Shown: in pieces, positions 48,391 through 59,101 of the stretch | Layout: each line of letters starts with the position of its first letter | Numbering within the stretch: position 1 is the first letter of the stretch | NCBI RefSeq assembly: GCF_963583255.1 | Contig: NC_084805.1 | Location: 3,985,060 to 4,049,059, forward strand | DNA: 64,000 bases | Direction: 5' to 3' | Source: Pyrus communis | Taxonomy: Eukaryota; Streptophyta; Magnoliopsida; Rosales; Rosaceae | Notes under the pieces: model-generated | What the model saw: only the letters and a program-made list of their open reading frames with translations | Told to the model about the DNA's origin: nothing | Databases searched by the model: none | Made by a program: the position numbers and the translations under genes

Positions 48391-48395
48391 AATCT

Positions 48396-49145
48396 TACTC
48401 CCATGGGATGATGTGCCTCCTTCAATGGCTTACGTCGTGTGTCCTGTGCCATATATTGCCATAGACAAAGTCTCAAATTGGTCGAGAATCCAGATTTCTT
48501 TAAAGCATCCTCAATGAAAATGTTATAAGATAAATGTTAAATGTTAATTGATAGCTGACATGGTAAGTATTTGATTTTCTCTTTACACAGTCGATATGTT
48601 TGTTTGTTATAAATGATATTTGTAGGATCCATTTTAAAAGGAAATCAATTCAAAATAATTTTTTCAAGATTTATAATTGGTGCATTTCCCATACAATAAA
48701 ATAATTAAAAATTAATTGACAATACATTTTTCATATGTCAAACTTGACGACAAAAGACTCATATGTCAATTCACTTAAGATTAACATATCGGTTGAAGTT
48801 TCTTCCTACCTTTAAATTTGATTGCATGACAATTTAGTTAGAATTTGACATATCTTTAGAGATGATCTTATCCCATGTCCAATGCATTCCTACATTTCTA
48901 TAATTTTCTCATCAACTATACATACATGCAAAAACTCTTCCCATCTCTCCTCCATCTTAGGAAAATAAAACAAATATTTCATTAGTTTAGCTACAGTATA
49001 TATATTTACTTAGTATATTAACCATCTAACAGTTAGATAAATAATATATCTTTTTAGTTGTATATCTTACTATTAGATAATGAATGTATTATTTAACATG
49101 TCCATAGGCAGTCCCTTGTCAAATTTTGGTTATCCTACATCCTAG
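48396..49145. other. AT-rich intergenic region
   Basis: No gene or repeat boundary is identified. Confidence 0.45.
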
Positions 49146-49149
49146 TAAC

Positions 49150-49523
49150 CCACACCTTTATGCAATGGCTCAATACCTTTCCACCACTGTGGTAAAGGGC
49201 CACTTGCAATTATACTTGTTCTGTTACATCCAGGCCCAGGCCCCCACCACATCCCACGCTTGACTCCACCGTAGCACGATGTTGTCCACTTTGGACCCCT
49301 ACCACACTCTCACGGTTTGATGTTAGATTAGTCACTAACAGAGTTTGAACCCACGCCATTATGCAAGGGCTCAATACCTTTCCACCACTGTGGTAAAGGG
49401 CCATTTGCAATTATACTTGTTCTATCACATCCCGGTCCTGACCACCACCACATCCCGGGCTCAACTCCACCGTAGCACAATATTGTCCGCTTTGGGCCCC
49501 TACAACACCCTTATGGTATTGTT
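49150..49523. repeat. 201-bp direct repeat of a SINE-Cassandra junction
   Basis: CTCAATACCTTTCCACCACT starts at 49169 and again at 49370, an offset of 201 bp. Similarity continues through ATTATACTTGTTCT into Cassandra LTR sequence (ACTCCACCGTAGCAC). The left copy is more diverged and stops at about 49318. The junction was therefore duplicated in tandem, or two similar insertions sit side by side. Confidence 0.7.
49321..49409 (-). mobile_element. SINE-like tRNA-derived unit
   Basis: On the minus strand it reads GCAAATGGCCCTTTACCACA (A-box-like TACCACAGTGGTGG), then GCGTGGGTTCAAACTC (B-box-like), then GTTAGTGACTAATCTA. Similar units lie at 35951 and 44491. Confidence 0.5.
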
Positions 49524-49556
49524 TCTGGGAACTCACACGAGAACTTCCCAGTGGGT

Positions 49557-52154
49557 TGATGCGAGATTTATACGCACACAAATTAAACCCTCTTTTCGTC
49601 AAATTGTAGTATATGTATAAGTAGGGATCGTTCTGGACCGGGGATTAGGAGGGATTGTTAATCACTTGGATTTGACTAAAAAAAACGTAAAAACACAAAA
49701 TAAATGTATTTCTAACTAATCTAACACTTTAAAATAAATGGGGGATTGGTTTTGGACGAAATTAAACTAAAATTGAAACTTGGAAACAAAACAGATTGTA
49801 CAAACGAAATTGATGGAATAGAATGAAGAAAAACTAGTTAGAGGGTTCCTTATCCACACATGAACATAAGCATATAATTTGACTCCCAGTTATGACTTCA
49901 ACAAACGATGAATGACAATGCTCCAAGTTAATTAGGTCCGCTTAAATTAACCTTCAGATTTCCCTAGATTCATTGGATTGAATGGGATACGCATTACAAC
50001 CAAATTATTCCTAATCAAAGTCTCTCACATGGAATACGCATGATAGAGACATTCAACAAAGATCATTAAGTTCAACGGAAATCATAAACATTGACTAGGC
50101 ATTCATAACTATGGAATACGCATGTTAATCCAGCCTAGGGTTTACTAAACACAATCGTGACTAGCGATTTTTACTACTCATGAATATAAGTTCATAACGA
50201 TTAGGTGAAATTCCCTTATATCCTAGCATCAAATCTTAGGCATGCAAATTAAGTGTCGACCCTCAACCCACATACATAAACAAGTTCTTAATCAAAACAG
50301 AAAAGTAACCCACATCTAAAGTTCATGAATTCATAACTGGAGTAAATCAAATCATAACCAACATATGTCCATGGCTTCAAATTCGCCTCTAACTAAAAAG
50401 AAATTAGTTTCACATGTTTAACATAATTGAATAACAAGTTAAATTAAACATGAAAACACAAACAAGAAAAGAAAGAACAAATGGATGGAAAGTTAGCTAC
50501 GGGGTTCATCTCCACATATGTTATACTTGCATAATAAAACGATTTCCAATTGCATTTCAACAAATCATTAATTCTCAACGCCCCGGGTCAATTAGGTCCG
50601 CTTAAATTAACCGTCAAGTTTTCCTTAAGTTAATGAATTGGATGGGTTAGCGCAACGCAATTCACAACATTCTCCAAAAGTCCTTTACGTGAAAAGCACA
50701 ATAAAGATACAATCAAAGATCATTAAGCATCATGAAAGCTTTAAGTGTTGACGAGGCATTCGTTACTATGGACTACGCATGAAACTTATGCCAAGAATTT
50801 ATTTAACGCGATTGTTTATAAGCAACCTCCACTACTTGTGAATATAAGTTCGTAACTATTAGGTGAAACTCACTTATATTCTAGCGTCATATTGATGCAT
50901 GAAAATTAAGCGCGCATTCTTAATAAACATTCATAAATAAGTTATCAATCAAACGGTTAAACAAATTGAACCACAACTTATGAAACGCAATTAGAATTAA
51001 TCAAATCAAAATGCAAGCATAAACATATATTTCGAATCACCCCCTAGCTAAAGGGGGTTTAGTTTATTATAACTTTGAAATCAAAGAAATACCTAAACAT
51101 TCCAACAACTCAAACTTGAATTGTATGAACGTTTAGGCACTCTTCTCTTCCATTCCTCATACGTACAAACAAAGAGAATTGAATTTAAACATTGAAATCA
51201 AAGAAACACCTAAACATTCCAACAACTCAAACTTGAATTGTATGAACGTTTAGGCACTCTTCTCTTCCTCGTTGTTGTAGCACAAGGTCTAAGGATAGTT
51301 TGATGGTGTGAATGGTTTGGGGAGTGGTGTTTGGATTAATAGGGAAATGGAAAAATGGTGTTTGGATTACAAGGGAACTCACGGCAAAGAGAAGGAATGG
51401 AAGTGTTTGTGGTGTGTTGTGTATGAAATGAGATGTTTTTGAATGAATGAATGCAAGGGTATTTATAGGAGTAGTGGAGGGAACATATGGCTATGTCATT
51501 TGTAGGTGAAGTAAGTGTGTGAGGTTGGTGAAGTAAGTGGAGGTTGTAGGTGAAGTAGGTGGATGTTGTAGGTGAAGTGGATGTTGTAGGTGAAGTAGGT
51601 GGATGTTGTAGGTGAAGTGGATGTTGTAGGTGAAGTAGGTGGATGTTGTAGGTGAAGTAGGTGGATGATATGTTAAGTGATAAGTGATAAGTGATATGAT
51701 ATGTGGTTATGATATGATAAGTGGTTAAGTGGTGATGATAAGTGATAAGTGATTAAGTGATATGATATGTGGTGATGATAAGTGATAAGTGCATGTGGGT
51801 TAACTAATGAAGGAAATGCATGTGCAATGACAATGTGTTAGAATGGATGTGTGTTATGCATGGCATGATTGGGATTAGGAAAGGTTTAAATGTCCTAAAA
51901 CTAAAGAGAACAAGGTTCCAACACTTTGGCTCCAATTAGGTCTTCAATTTCGTCCAACACTTTGGCTTCAAGCATAAGCTATCCGTCCTTAGCCCAAAAG
52001 TGCTCCAAAAGTCTCCAAAATGCATCTTTTTGCTCCTTTAGCCCTTTGGACCTACAAACACACGAAAATAGCTTAAAGTACTAAAATAACTAAAGAAACA
52101 TAACGTAAATGTACGAGAACAAGCCATTTAAGTCGCATAAATATGCTCCTATCA
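49557..52154 (-). repeat. LARD LTR 1 (3' LTR), 2598 bp
   Basis: TG...CA ended. It reads the same as LTR2 wherever I compared, except for an 84-bp net shortage in the GTAGGTGAAGTAGGTGGATG minisatellite. A tandem ~110-bp duplication with ACATTCCAACAACTCAAACT-like text lies at about 51085-51265. Confidence 0.95.
51530..51800. repeat. LTR 1 minisatellite
   Basis: Units of 21 bp (GGATGTTGTAGGTGAAGTAGG plus T) and 18 bp alternate, followed by AAGTGATAAGTGATATGAT-type repeats. This is the only part where the two LTRs differ in length. Confidence 0.9.
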
Positions 52155-55075
52155 AATACCCCCACACTTAGCTTTTGCTAGTCCTCGAGCAAAACAAAAC
52201 AAAAAGAACAAAACACAACCTACACCTTCCAACAATCGTATCAGGGACTTCCAATGCACATGACAAGTTAAAAAGCATTATTCTCACAGATTTGAGCCAT
52301 CTTTACACTTAAGTACATTCTTAATCATAGTCACCACATACTAGTTCACAATTAAGCATTTAAAACCTTGTTTTGAATGTAGTAACATGCCTTAGAGAAT
52401 TCCCTCAATTTCTTACTAGATGTACTCTCGTTTTTCACACAGATTTTCTGACTACACACCCTACACTAGGTATATGTGAGAAGATTGATGTAAACATGTA
52501 GACGAACACTCACATATGTTATAATAAGGAAAGCATTTTCTGGAGTTAATAAGCATGTTTAGATATGATCTCATGAATGGAATGCTACTACTTAGACGCG
52601 AGAACCAGTGACACCATAAGCTCATACCAAGTTCAAACTCCACAATTGAAATACATAACACTCAATATAGAAGTCAAGGGTTGTAACGGGGCTTGGGGTA
52701 ATTGGCTAAAAATGAAAGGTAAGGATAACAAACGTTCTTCAAGCAATAGTGAGCAAATTATTGAATTAGGCACTTAGAATTTCCTTTAGAATGCAGAAGT
52801 CAACTTTGATCACTCAAGGGGGAATTACACAGAACTTAGGGCCATATTCATCTTTTTTTGGACCCTTTCTTCAACCATCAACGCTCGTGAGTTCATTTTC
52901 ACTTATTTTCATTTTTTTTTTAAGCTCTTTTTTTCTTTCTTTCTTTCTTTTCTCTTTTTTTTTTTTTTCTTTTCTTTTTCTTTTCTTTTGAATCTCAAAA
53001 CATAAACACTTAAACATTCTCTCCCCCACACTTATTTTCTTTCATAATGTAACTCAAAAGGAATTCAATTAAGTCATGCTCACTATCTTTTAAGAACAAG
53101 GGTGGGGATTGTCCTAAACTAGGCTAGGTGAGGAAAATGTGGGTAAACAAAGAATAAAGGCTAAACAAGGCTCAACGGGGTTAAAACTTACAACATATAC
53201 GAAGTATGGAAAGTAAGGCTATTTGGCTATGGTGGTGGTCACTACACAACTTCTTCTTGAATATGTGTTATGCAAATCAATAACATGCTTTGAATGAAAT
53301 GGGCATGAGTTCTAGCATTTGGAACTATATGATAAAACGCCTTCTAGGTAGTAACCAAGCAAAGAATAATGAGATCATGCAACGACTTTAGAAAACAAGA
53401 AATCACAGATTATACTCTCCAAAGAACGTTATAGGCTCAAGTCTCTCAGGGTTGTAGCGTTTGTTTGAGTTCCTTCCTTCAAGCATGTTACAAAAACGAA
53501 TTTTTTTTTCTTTTATGATTGCATGTGAAGTCATACATTATAACCATAACCAAGCATATACCAAGAGTAAATCAAACTTTTCTCTATGTTTATAACTCTT
53601 TCTAACCGTCATGCAATTATAAACCAAATCCTTATCATTGTGTTGGAAGGTACCCTAAGACACAAACACACAAAAACGACTCTTAAAACAACTCTTTTTG
53701 GGTTTTTCAAAACAATTTTTCAAATTTTTATGGGATTTTCGAATTATAAAACAAAACACACTAAAACACTCTAAAACAACTTAAAAACACCTTAAAACAG
53801 CAAGGAACAACATTTGAAGTTATGGGTGATAAAATCCCACGAATTTAAATTAACAACATTAGTTACCCCCCCACACTTAAATCAAACATTGTCCTCAATG
53901 TTTTAAGCATAGATTCACACAAAACATAAGTAAACACACAAAAAGCAATTTAAACATACTAAACATGGCAGAATGTAATTAACAAAGAGAAGAGTTTAGG
54001 GACGCAAATCTGGTTATGGAGTGTAAATTCCCTCTTCTCCTTGGTGATTGCATTGAGGCTTTGATCTTTGTGATTCCACAGGCTTACTCTTGAACTGGTT
54101 TCTGCCCATCGTTGATTTTCCTTTGTGCTACTTCTTGAACTGGGCAGCAGGATGGTTCTTTTGGTTTCCCCCGAAGGTCTGAGCTTCCTCCTGTTATCTG
54201 TTTCTTTGTTCAATCTTTGCAGGAGTGGTCCCTTCTCTGGAAGTGTAACAACCGTTGAAGATGACTACTCGAGAGCAACGCTAGGTAAGCAATCAGGAAT
54301 AGATTCCAGGCAGTTGGCTCCAGATCGGTAGACTGACTCCAAGTGCCGGCTGGTTGCTTCTTTTACTTTGCCATGCAAGTAAGAACAAGGACAAAGAAAA
54401 AGACAGGGAAAAAGCATGATATGAGATATTTTTGCTTTTGACCTTGATGATATGAGATACCTTTGCTTTGAAGAAGCGGTGAATGAATCAGCACATGCTT
54501 CAATCCGCCGTTTCCTCCTGGGTCATATGTACTCCAGGCATCTGGTATCATCTTTGGGGAAGAAGAAAGAATTGAGTATTTCGAAAGGCTTTGCTGGGAG
54601 TGCGCCCTCAGAGGTGAGAGAGAGTTGGGCATTTTCTTCAGGTTTGCCCTGCCATAAAAGACGAAGGTCGACATATATAGAGATAATATCAAGTGGTGGT
54701 ACCTTTTACCCTTGTCGACAAACGTTTTGATCCCGCAAATCCGGCTTTTTGAAATAGTGGCGCCTCTTCGATCTTTGAATACGCCTCTTCGATTTCTGAG
54801 CAGGCGCCCCTTCAATTTCTGAACGACGCCCCTTCGCTTTCTGAACGACACGTGGTAGTGCAGATGCGGCTCCTTTTGACAAAGCTGCACACGTCTTCTG
54901 AAAAGCAGAGAAAGCGTCGCCGAACTTTGCGCTTTGTCGGCTAAAGATGTGTAGTTGCGATGATGGCCTCCACGTGTTTTCAGCTTTGTCAGAAATCTTT
55001 TGACAAAGTTGAACGCGTCTTCTGAAAAGCAGAGAACGCGTCGCCTAAATTACGCCGGAAATTCCGGCTTTTCGA
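52155..55075. other. LARD interior, non-coding part
   Basis: No gag-pol similarity on either strand. It holds three copies of the word CCCCCACACTTA (52159, 53023, 53868; polypurine on the element strand), an 80-bp T/C tract (about 52910-52990), and tandem motifs nearer 55 kb. ORF-like stretches here are low-complexity or broken. Confidence 0.6.
54760..55045 (+). repeat. Repeats upstream of the LARD ORF
   Basis: About four units of CGCCYCTTCGATTTCTGAA (54760-54850) are followed by a 48-bp near-repeat beginning TTTTGACAAAG at 54874-54921 and 54998-55045. They lie directly upstream of the ORF at 55221 and could be promoter elements. Confidence 0.55.
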
Positions 55076-55100
55076 ATTGGTGGACGCGTCGCCTTGGCTT

Positions 55101-55110
55101 CTTATAGAGC
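55101..55110 (+). promoter_or_regulatory. Weak TATA-like element before the LARD ORF
   Basis: CTTATAGAGC lies about 115 nt before the ATG at 55221 and is followed by an A/C-rich, CACAACAAACAC-type leader. The match is weak and functional status unknown. Confidence 0.25.
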
Positions 55111-55220
55111 TATCGATCACCACAACAAACACACTCTGAAGAATTCCCATTCTTGAAAATCGACTCCAGCCCTTTGAGAATTAACTCCATCCACCCCATC
55201 TCTTTGAACACTTTTGAAAA

Positions 55221-55898
55221 ATGGCAAACCCATCGAACCTTAGCTTAGAATTGAGTCTCAGCAGTGATACGGCCGCGCCGCGTCAAGGTAACGTATGGCG
55301 CCCTTCTTTCTTATCTTCTAACGGTCCTCTTTCAGGTGAAGACTCTGTGATGCAGGACGCCACAACAGCTACAATAGTAGCTAGGAACCTCCTTACTCCA
55401 AAAGATAGTAGGCTGCTGTCAGGACGGTCCGATGAGTTGGCCGTTCAAGAATCCCTCGCACTTAGTGTTCAGTGTGCGAGTTCTGTGTCCAACATGGGCC
55501 AACGCCTGCTTGCCCGCTCCCGTCAGGTGGAATCTTTGATGGTAGAGGTGGAAAGTCTTAAGCAGGAGATCAAACTGCTTAAGCATGAGAATAGAAGTTT
55601 GCACGTGCTTGCCAACAACTATTCGACGGGCATGAAGAGGAAGCTTGATGAACTGCAAGAGTCTGAAGGTCGGATTCAAAGTGACCGTCAAAGGTTTTCG
55701 TCTTTCCTCCAGAGGCACCTTTTTCCTGGATCATCCAGCGTTTGGCCAAGTATTGAGGCCTCGAATGCTCTATCTTCGATGCCTCTAGCTCCGATGCCTT
55801 CCGCTCCTATGTCTTCTGCCCCGATGCCTTCCGTCTCGATGCCTTCCGCTTCAAGAGTTTTGCCACGTAGTGGGTCTTTAAGTAAACAACCTTTGTGA
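55221..55898 (+). CDS. Coiled-coil protein ORF inside LARD, antisense to the element, unknown
   Basis: An uninterrupted 225-codon frame starts at a good context (GAAAAATGGC) and ends TGA at 55896-55898. The N-terminal 100 residues are Ser/Leu-rich and uncharged-looking (MANPSNLSLELSLSSDTAAP). Residues 103-160 form a likely coiled coil (VESLMVEVESLKQEIKLLKH; MKRKLDELQESEGRI). Residues 184-212 are degenerate MPSAP pentamer repeats from a 15-bp DNA repeat. No catalytic motif, signal peptide or membrane segment is seen. It lies on the strand opposite to the element's own orientation, about 270 bp from the primer site. It is better preserved than any other ORF in this repeat zone, in line with the element's youth. 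Extra antisense ORFs are known in Tat-lineage Gypsy elements; whether this is one is inference. It might be captured host sequence. Confidence 0.5.
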   Translation: MANPSNLSLELSLSSDTAAPRQGNVWRPSFLSSNGPLSGEDSVMQDATTATIVARNLLTPKDSRLLSGRSDELAVQESLALSVQCASSVSNMGQRLLARSRQVESLMVEVESLKQEIKLLKHENRSLHVLANNYSTGMKRKLDELQESEGRIQSDRQRFSSFLQRHLFPGSSSVWPSIEASNALSSMPLAPMPSAPMSSAPMPSVSMPSASRVLPRSGSLSKQPL

Positions 55899-56169
55899 AG
55901 CCTCGCCACTTTTATTATTATTATTTATTTATTTTTTTTTTTTATTATTTTTTTTTTTTTCAAAATGCATTGGGTTGCCTCCCAAGTAGCGCTTTCTTTT
56001 ACGTCTTGCAGCCGGACAAAGAACCCAATCACTCCAGGATATGTTTACGAATCGGATGAGAACTCCGAGTCATAAACTAGTACCTAGAACAAGAAACAAA
56101 ACAACATTAAGAATCTGGAATAAAAACAAACGAAAATAAAACAATCCAAGGGATTAGCAAATTTTCTAA
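55899..56169. other. LARD leader between ORF and primer site
   Basis: TTATTA/poly-T low complexity (55909-55960), then non-coding sequence up to the primer site. Confidence 0.5.
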
Positions 56170-56187
56170 TCCCCGGCAACGGCGCCA
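56170..56187 (-). promoter_or_regulatory. LARD primer binding site
   Basis: The minus strand reads TGGCGCCGTTGCCGGGGA, the primer site word typical of Athila/Tat Gypsy elements, 5 nt inside LTR2. It fixes the element's orientation as minus. Confidence 0.85.
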
Positions 56188-56192
56188 AAATT

Positions 56193-58874
56193 TGATGCGA
56201 GATTTATACGCACACAAATTAAACCCTCTTTTCGTCAAATTGTAGTATATGTATAAGTAGGGATCGTTCTGGACCGGGGATTAGGAGGGATTGTTAATCA
56301 CTTGGATTTGACTAAAAAAAACGTAAAAACACAAAATAAATGTATTTCTAACTAATCTAACACTTTAAAATAAATGGGGGATTGGTTTTGGACGAAATTA
56401 AACTAAAATTGAAACTTGGAAACAAAACAGATTGTACAAACGAAATTGATGGAATAGAATGAAGAAAAACTAGTTAGAGGGTTCCTTATCCACACATGAA
56501 CATAAGCATATAATTTGACTCCCAGTTATGACTTCAACAAACGATGAATGACAATGCTCCAAGTTAATTAGGTCCGCTTAAATTAACCTTCAGATTTCCC
56601 TAGATTCATTGGATTGAATGGGATACGCATTACAACCAAATTATTCCTAATCAAAGTCTCTCACATGGAATACGCATGATAGAGACATTCAACAAAGATC
56701 ATTAAGTTCAACGGAAATCATAAACATTGACTAGGCATTCATAACTATGGAATACGCATGTTAATCCAGCCTAGGGTTTACTAAACACAATCGTGACTAG
56801 CGATTTTTACTACTCATGAATATAAGTTCATAACGATTAGGTGAAATTCCCTTATATCCTAGCATCAAATCTTAGGCATGCAAATTAAGTGTCGACCCTC
56901 AACCCACATACATAAACAAGTTCTTAATCAAAACAGAAAAGTAACCCACATCTAAAGTTCATGAATTCATAACTGGAGTAAATCAAATCATAACCAACAT
57001 ATGTCCATGGCTTCAAATTCGCCTCTAACTAAAAAGAAATTAGTTTCACATGTTTAACATAATTGAATAACAAGTTAAATTAAACATGAAAACACAAACA
57101 AGAAAAGAAAGAACAAATGGATGGAAAGTTAGCTACGGGGTTCATCTCCACATATGTTATACTTGCATAATAAAACGATTTCCAATTGCATTTCAACAAA
57201 TCATTAATTCTCAACGCCCCGGGTCAATTAGGTCCGCTTAAATTAACCGTCAAGTTTTCCTTAAGTTAATGAATTGGATGGGTTAGCGCAACGCAATTCA
57301 CAACATTCTCCAAAAGTCCTTTACGTGAAAAGCACAATAAAGATACAATCAAAGATCATTAAGCATCATGAAAGCTTTAAGTGTTGACGAGGCATTCGTT
57401 ACTATGGACTACGCATGAAACTTATGCCAAGAATTTATTTAACGCGATTGTTTATAAGCAACCTCCACTACTTGTGAATATAAGTTCGTAACTATTAGGT
57501 GAAACTCACTTATATTCTAGCGTCATATTGATGCATGAAAATTAAGCGCGCATTCTTAATAAACATTCATAAATAAGTTATCAATCAAACGGTTAAACAA
57601 ATTGAACCACAACTTATGAAACGCAATTAGAATTAATCAAATCAAAATGCAAGCATAAACATATATTTCGAATCACCCCCTAGCTAAAGGGGGTTTAGTT
57701 TATTATAACTTTGAAATCAAAGAAATACCTAAACATTCCAACAACTCAAACTTGAATTGTATGAACGTTTAGGCACTCTTCTCTTCCATTCCTCATACGT
57801 ACAAACAAAGAGAATTGAATTTAAACATTGAAATCAAAGAAACACCTAAACATTCCAACAACTCAAACTTGAATTGTATGAACGTTTAGGCACTCTTCTC
57901 TTCCTCGTTGTTGTAGCACAAGGTCTAAGGATAGTTTGATGGTGTGAATGGTTTGGGGAGTGGTGTTTGGATTAATAGGGAAATGGAAAAATGGTGTTTG
58001 GATTACAAGGGAACTCACGGCAAAGAGAAGGAATGGAAGTGTTTGTGGTGTGTTGTGTATGAAATGAGATGTTTTTGAATGAATGAATGCAAGGGTATTT
58101 ATAGGAGTAGTGGAGGGAACATATGGCTATGTCATTTGTAGGTGAAGTAAGTGTGTGAGGTTGGTGAAGTAAGTGGAGGTTGTAGGTGAAGTAGGTGGAT
58201 GTTGTAGGTGAAGTGGATGTTGTAGGTGAAGTAGGTGGATGTTGTAGGTGAAGTAGGTGGATGTTGTAGGTGAAGTGGATGTTGTAGGTGAAGTAGGTGG
58301 ATGTTGTAGGTGAAGTAGGTGGATGTTGTAGGTGAAGTGGATGTTGTAGGTGAAGTAGGTGGATGTTGTAGGTGAAGTAGGTGGATGATATGTTAAGTGA
58401 TAAGTGATAAGTGATATGATATGTGGTTATGATATGATAAGTGGTTAAGTGGTGATGATAAGTGATAAGTGATTAAGTGATATGATATGTGGTGATGATA
58501 AGTGATAAGTGCATGTGGGTTAACTAATGAAGGAAATGCATGTGCAATGACAATGTGTTAGAATGGATGTGTGTTATGCATGGCATGATTGGGATTAGGA
58601 AAGGTTTAAATGTCCTAAAACTAAAGAGAACAAGGTTCCAACACTTTGGCTCCAATTAGGTCTTCAATTTCGTCCAACACTTTGGCTTCAAGCATAAGCT
58701 ATCCGTCCTTAGCCCAAAAGTGCTCCAAAAGTCTCCAAAATGCATCTTTTTGCTCCTTTAGCCCTTTGGACCTACAAACACACGAAAATAGCTTAAAGTA
58801 CTAAAATAACTAAAGAAACATAACGTAAATGTACGAGAACAAGCCATTTAAGTCGCATAAATATGCTCCTATCA
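56193..58874 (-). repeat. LARD LTR 2 (5' LTR), 2682 bp
   Basis: Same sequence as LTR1 with 84 bp more minisatellite (about 58160-58390). Any element promoter should lie here, on the minus strand. No coding sequence. Confidence 0.95.
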
Positions 58875-58879
58875 TGGGT

Positions 58880-59031
58880 CACCCATCATGGGAGTGCTCT
58901 CGCGCACTACTCGCTTAACTTCAGAGTTCCCATGGAACCTGAAGCCAGTGAGCTCCCAAAAGGCCTCGTGCTAGGTAGGGATGAGAATATACATATAAGG
59001 ATCACTTCCCTGGGCGATGTGGGATCTAACA
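58880..59031 (-). repeat. Cassandra left LTR, right-hand part (5S-like)
   Basis: It holds the 5S-like A-box region, reading GAAGTTAAGCGAGTAG on the minus strand at about 58905-58922. It continues at 49423-49556 across the nested element. Confidence 0.85.
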
Positions 59032-59101
59032 ATCTACCCCCCTTAGGCACCCAACGTCTTCGTCGGCACACCACAGCCAAGGTTAGGCTCTGATACCAAA
59101 T

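Larger units (their letters stand above)
45554..48395 (-). mobile_element. Internally deleted Copia retrotransposon with intact ends
   Basis: The element 45559-48390 begins TGTTGGAAAAA and ends TTTTCCAACA, flanked by perfect AATCT duplications at 45554-45558 and 48391-48395. Read on the minus strand, a truncated 5' LTR (48390-48091) leads into gag, integrase and non-coding sequence, then a polypurine-like TGTGAGGGAT, then the full 3' LTR (46149-45559). The primer site and most of gag-pol are missing. It could not reverse-transcribe itself. Confidence 0.88.
49552..58879 (-). mobile_element. LARD-type LTR element, 9.3 kb, no gag-pol
   Basis: The element 49557-58874 has TGATGCGAG...CCTATCA LTRs and perfect TGGGT duplications at 49552-49556 and 58875-58879. 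Orientation is minus. The primer site TGGCGCCGTTGCCGGGGA (Athila/Tat Gypsy type) is at 56187-56170, 5 nt from LTR2. The polypurine tract AAGTGTGGGGGTATTT abuts LTR1 at 52170-52155. The 4.0-kb interior has no gag, protease, RT or integrase. The LTRs are almost identical, so insertion was recent. It landed inside a Cassandra LTR. Confidence 0.93.

Noticed and set aside
51530..51800. Regularly spaced repeats resembling an array
   Set aside because: A eukaryotic minisatellite without unique spacers; not a CRISPR array.
52791..52991. 66-codon ORF rich in Phe/Ser
   Set aside because: Translation of a T/C low-complexity tract.
54363..54890. 175-codon minus-strand ORF in the LARD
   Set aside because: It is partly produced by the CGCCCCTTC repeats (RRGV/LRNRRGVFKDRRG pattern) and does not resemble gag. 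I could not support it as a gene.
59087..59098. Possible tRNA gene signal near TGGTATCAGAGC
   Set aside because: It is only the 12-nt primer site complementary to a tRNA 3' end; no tRNA fold surrounds it.
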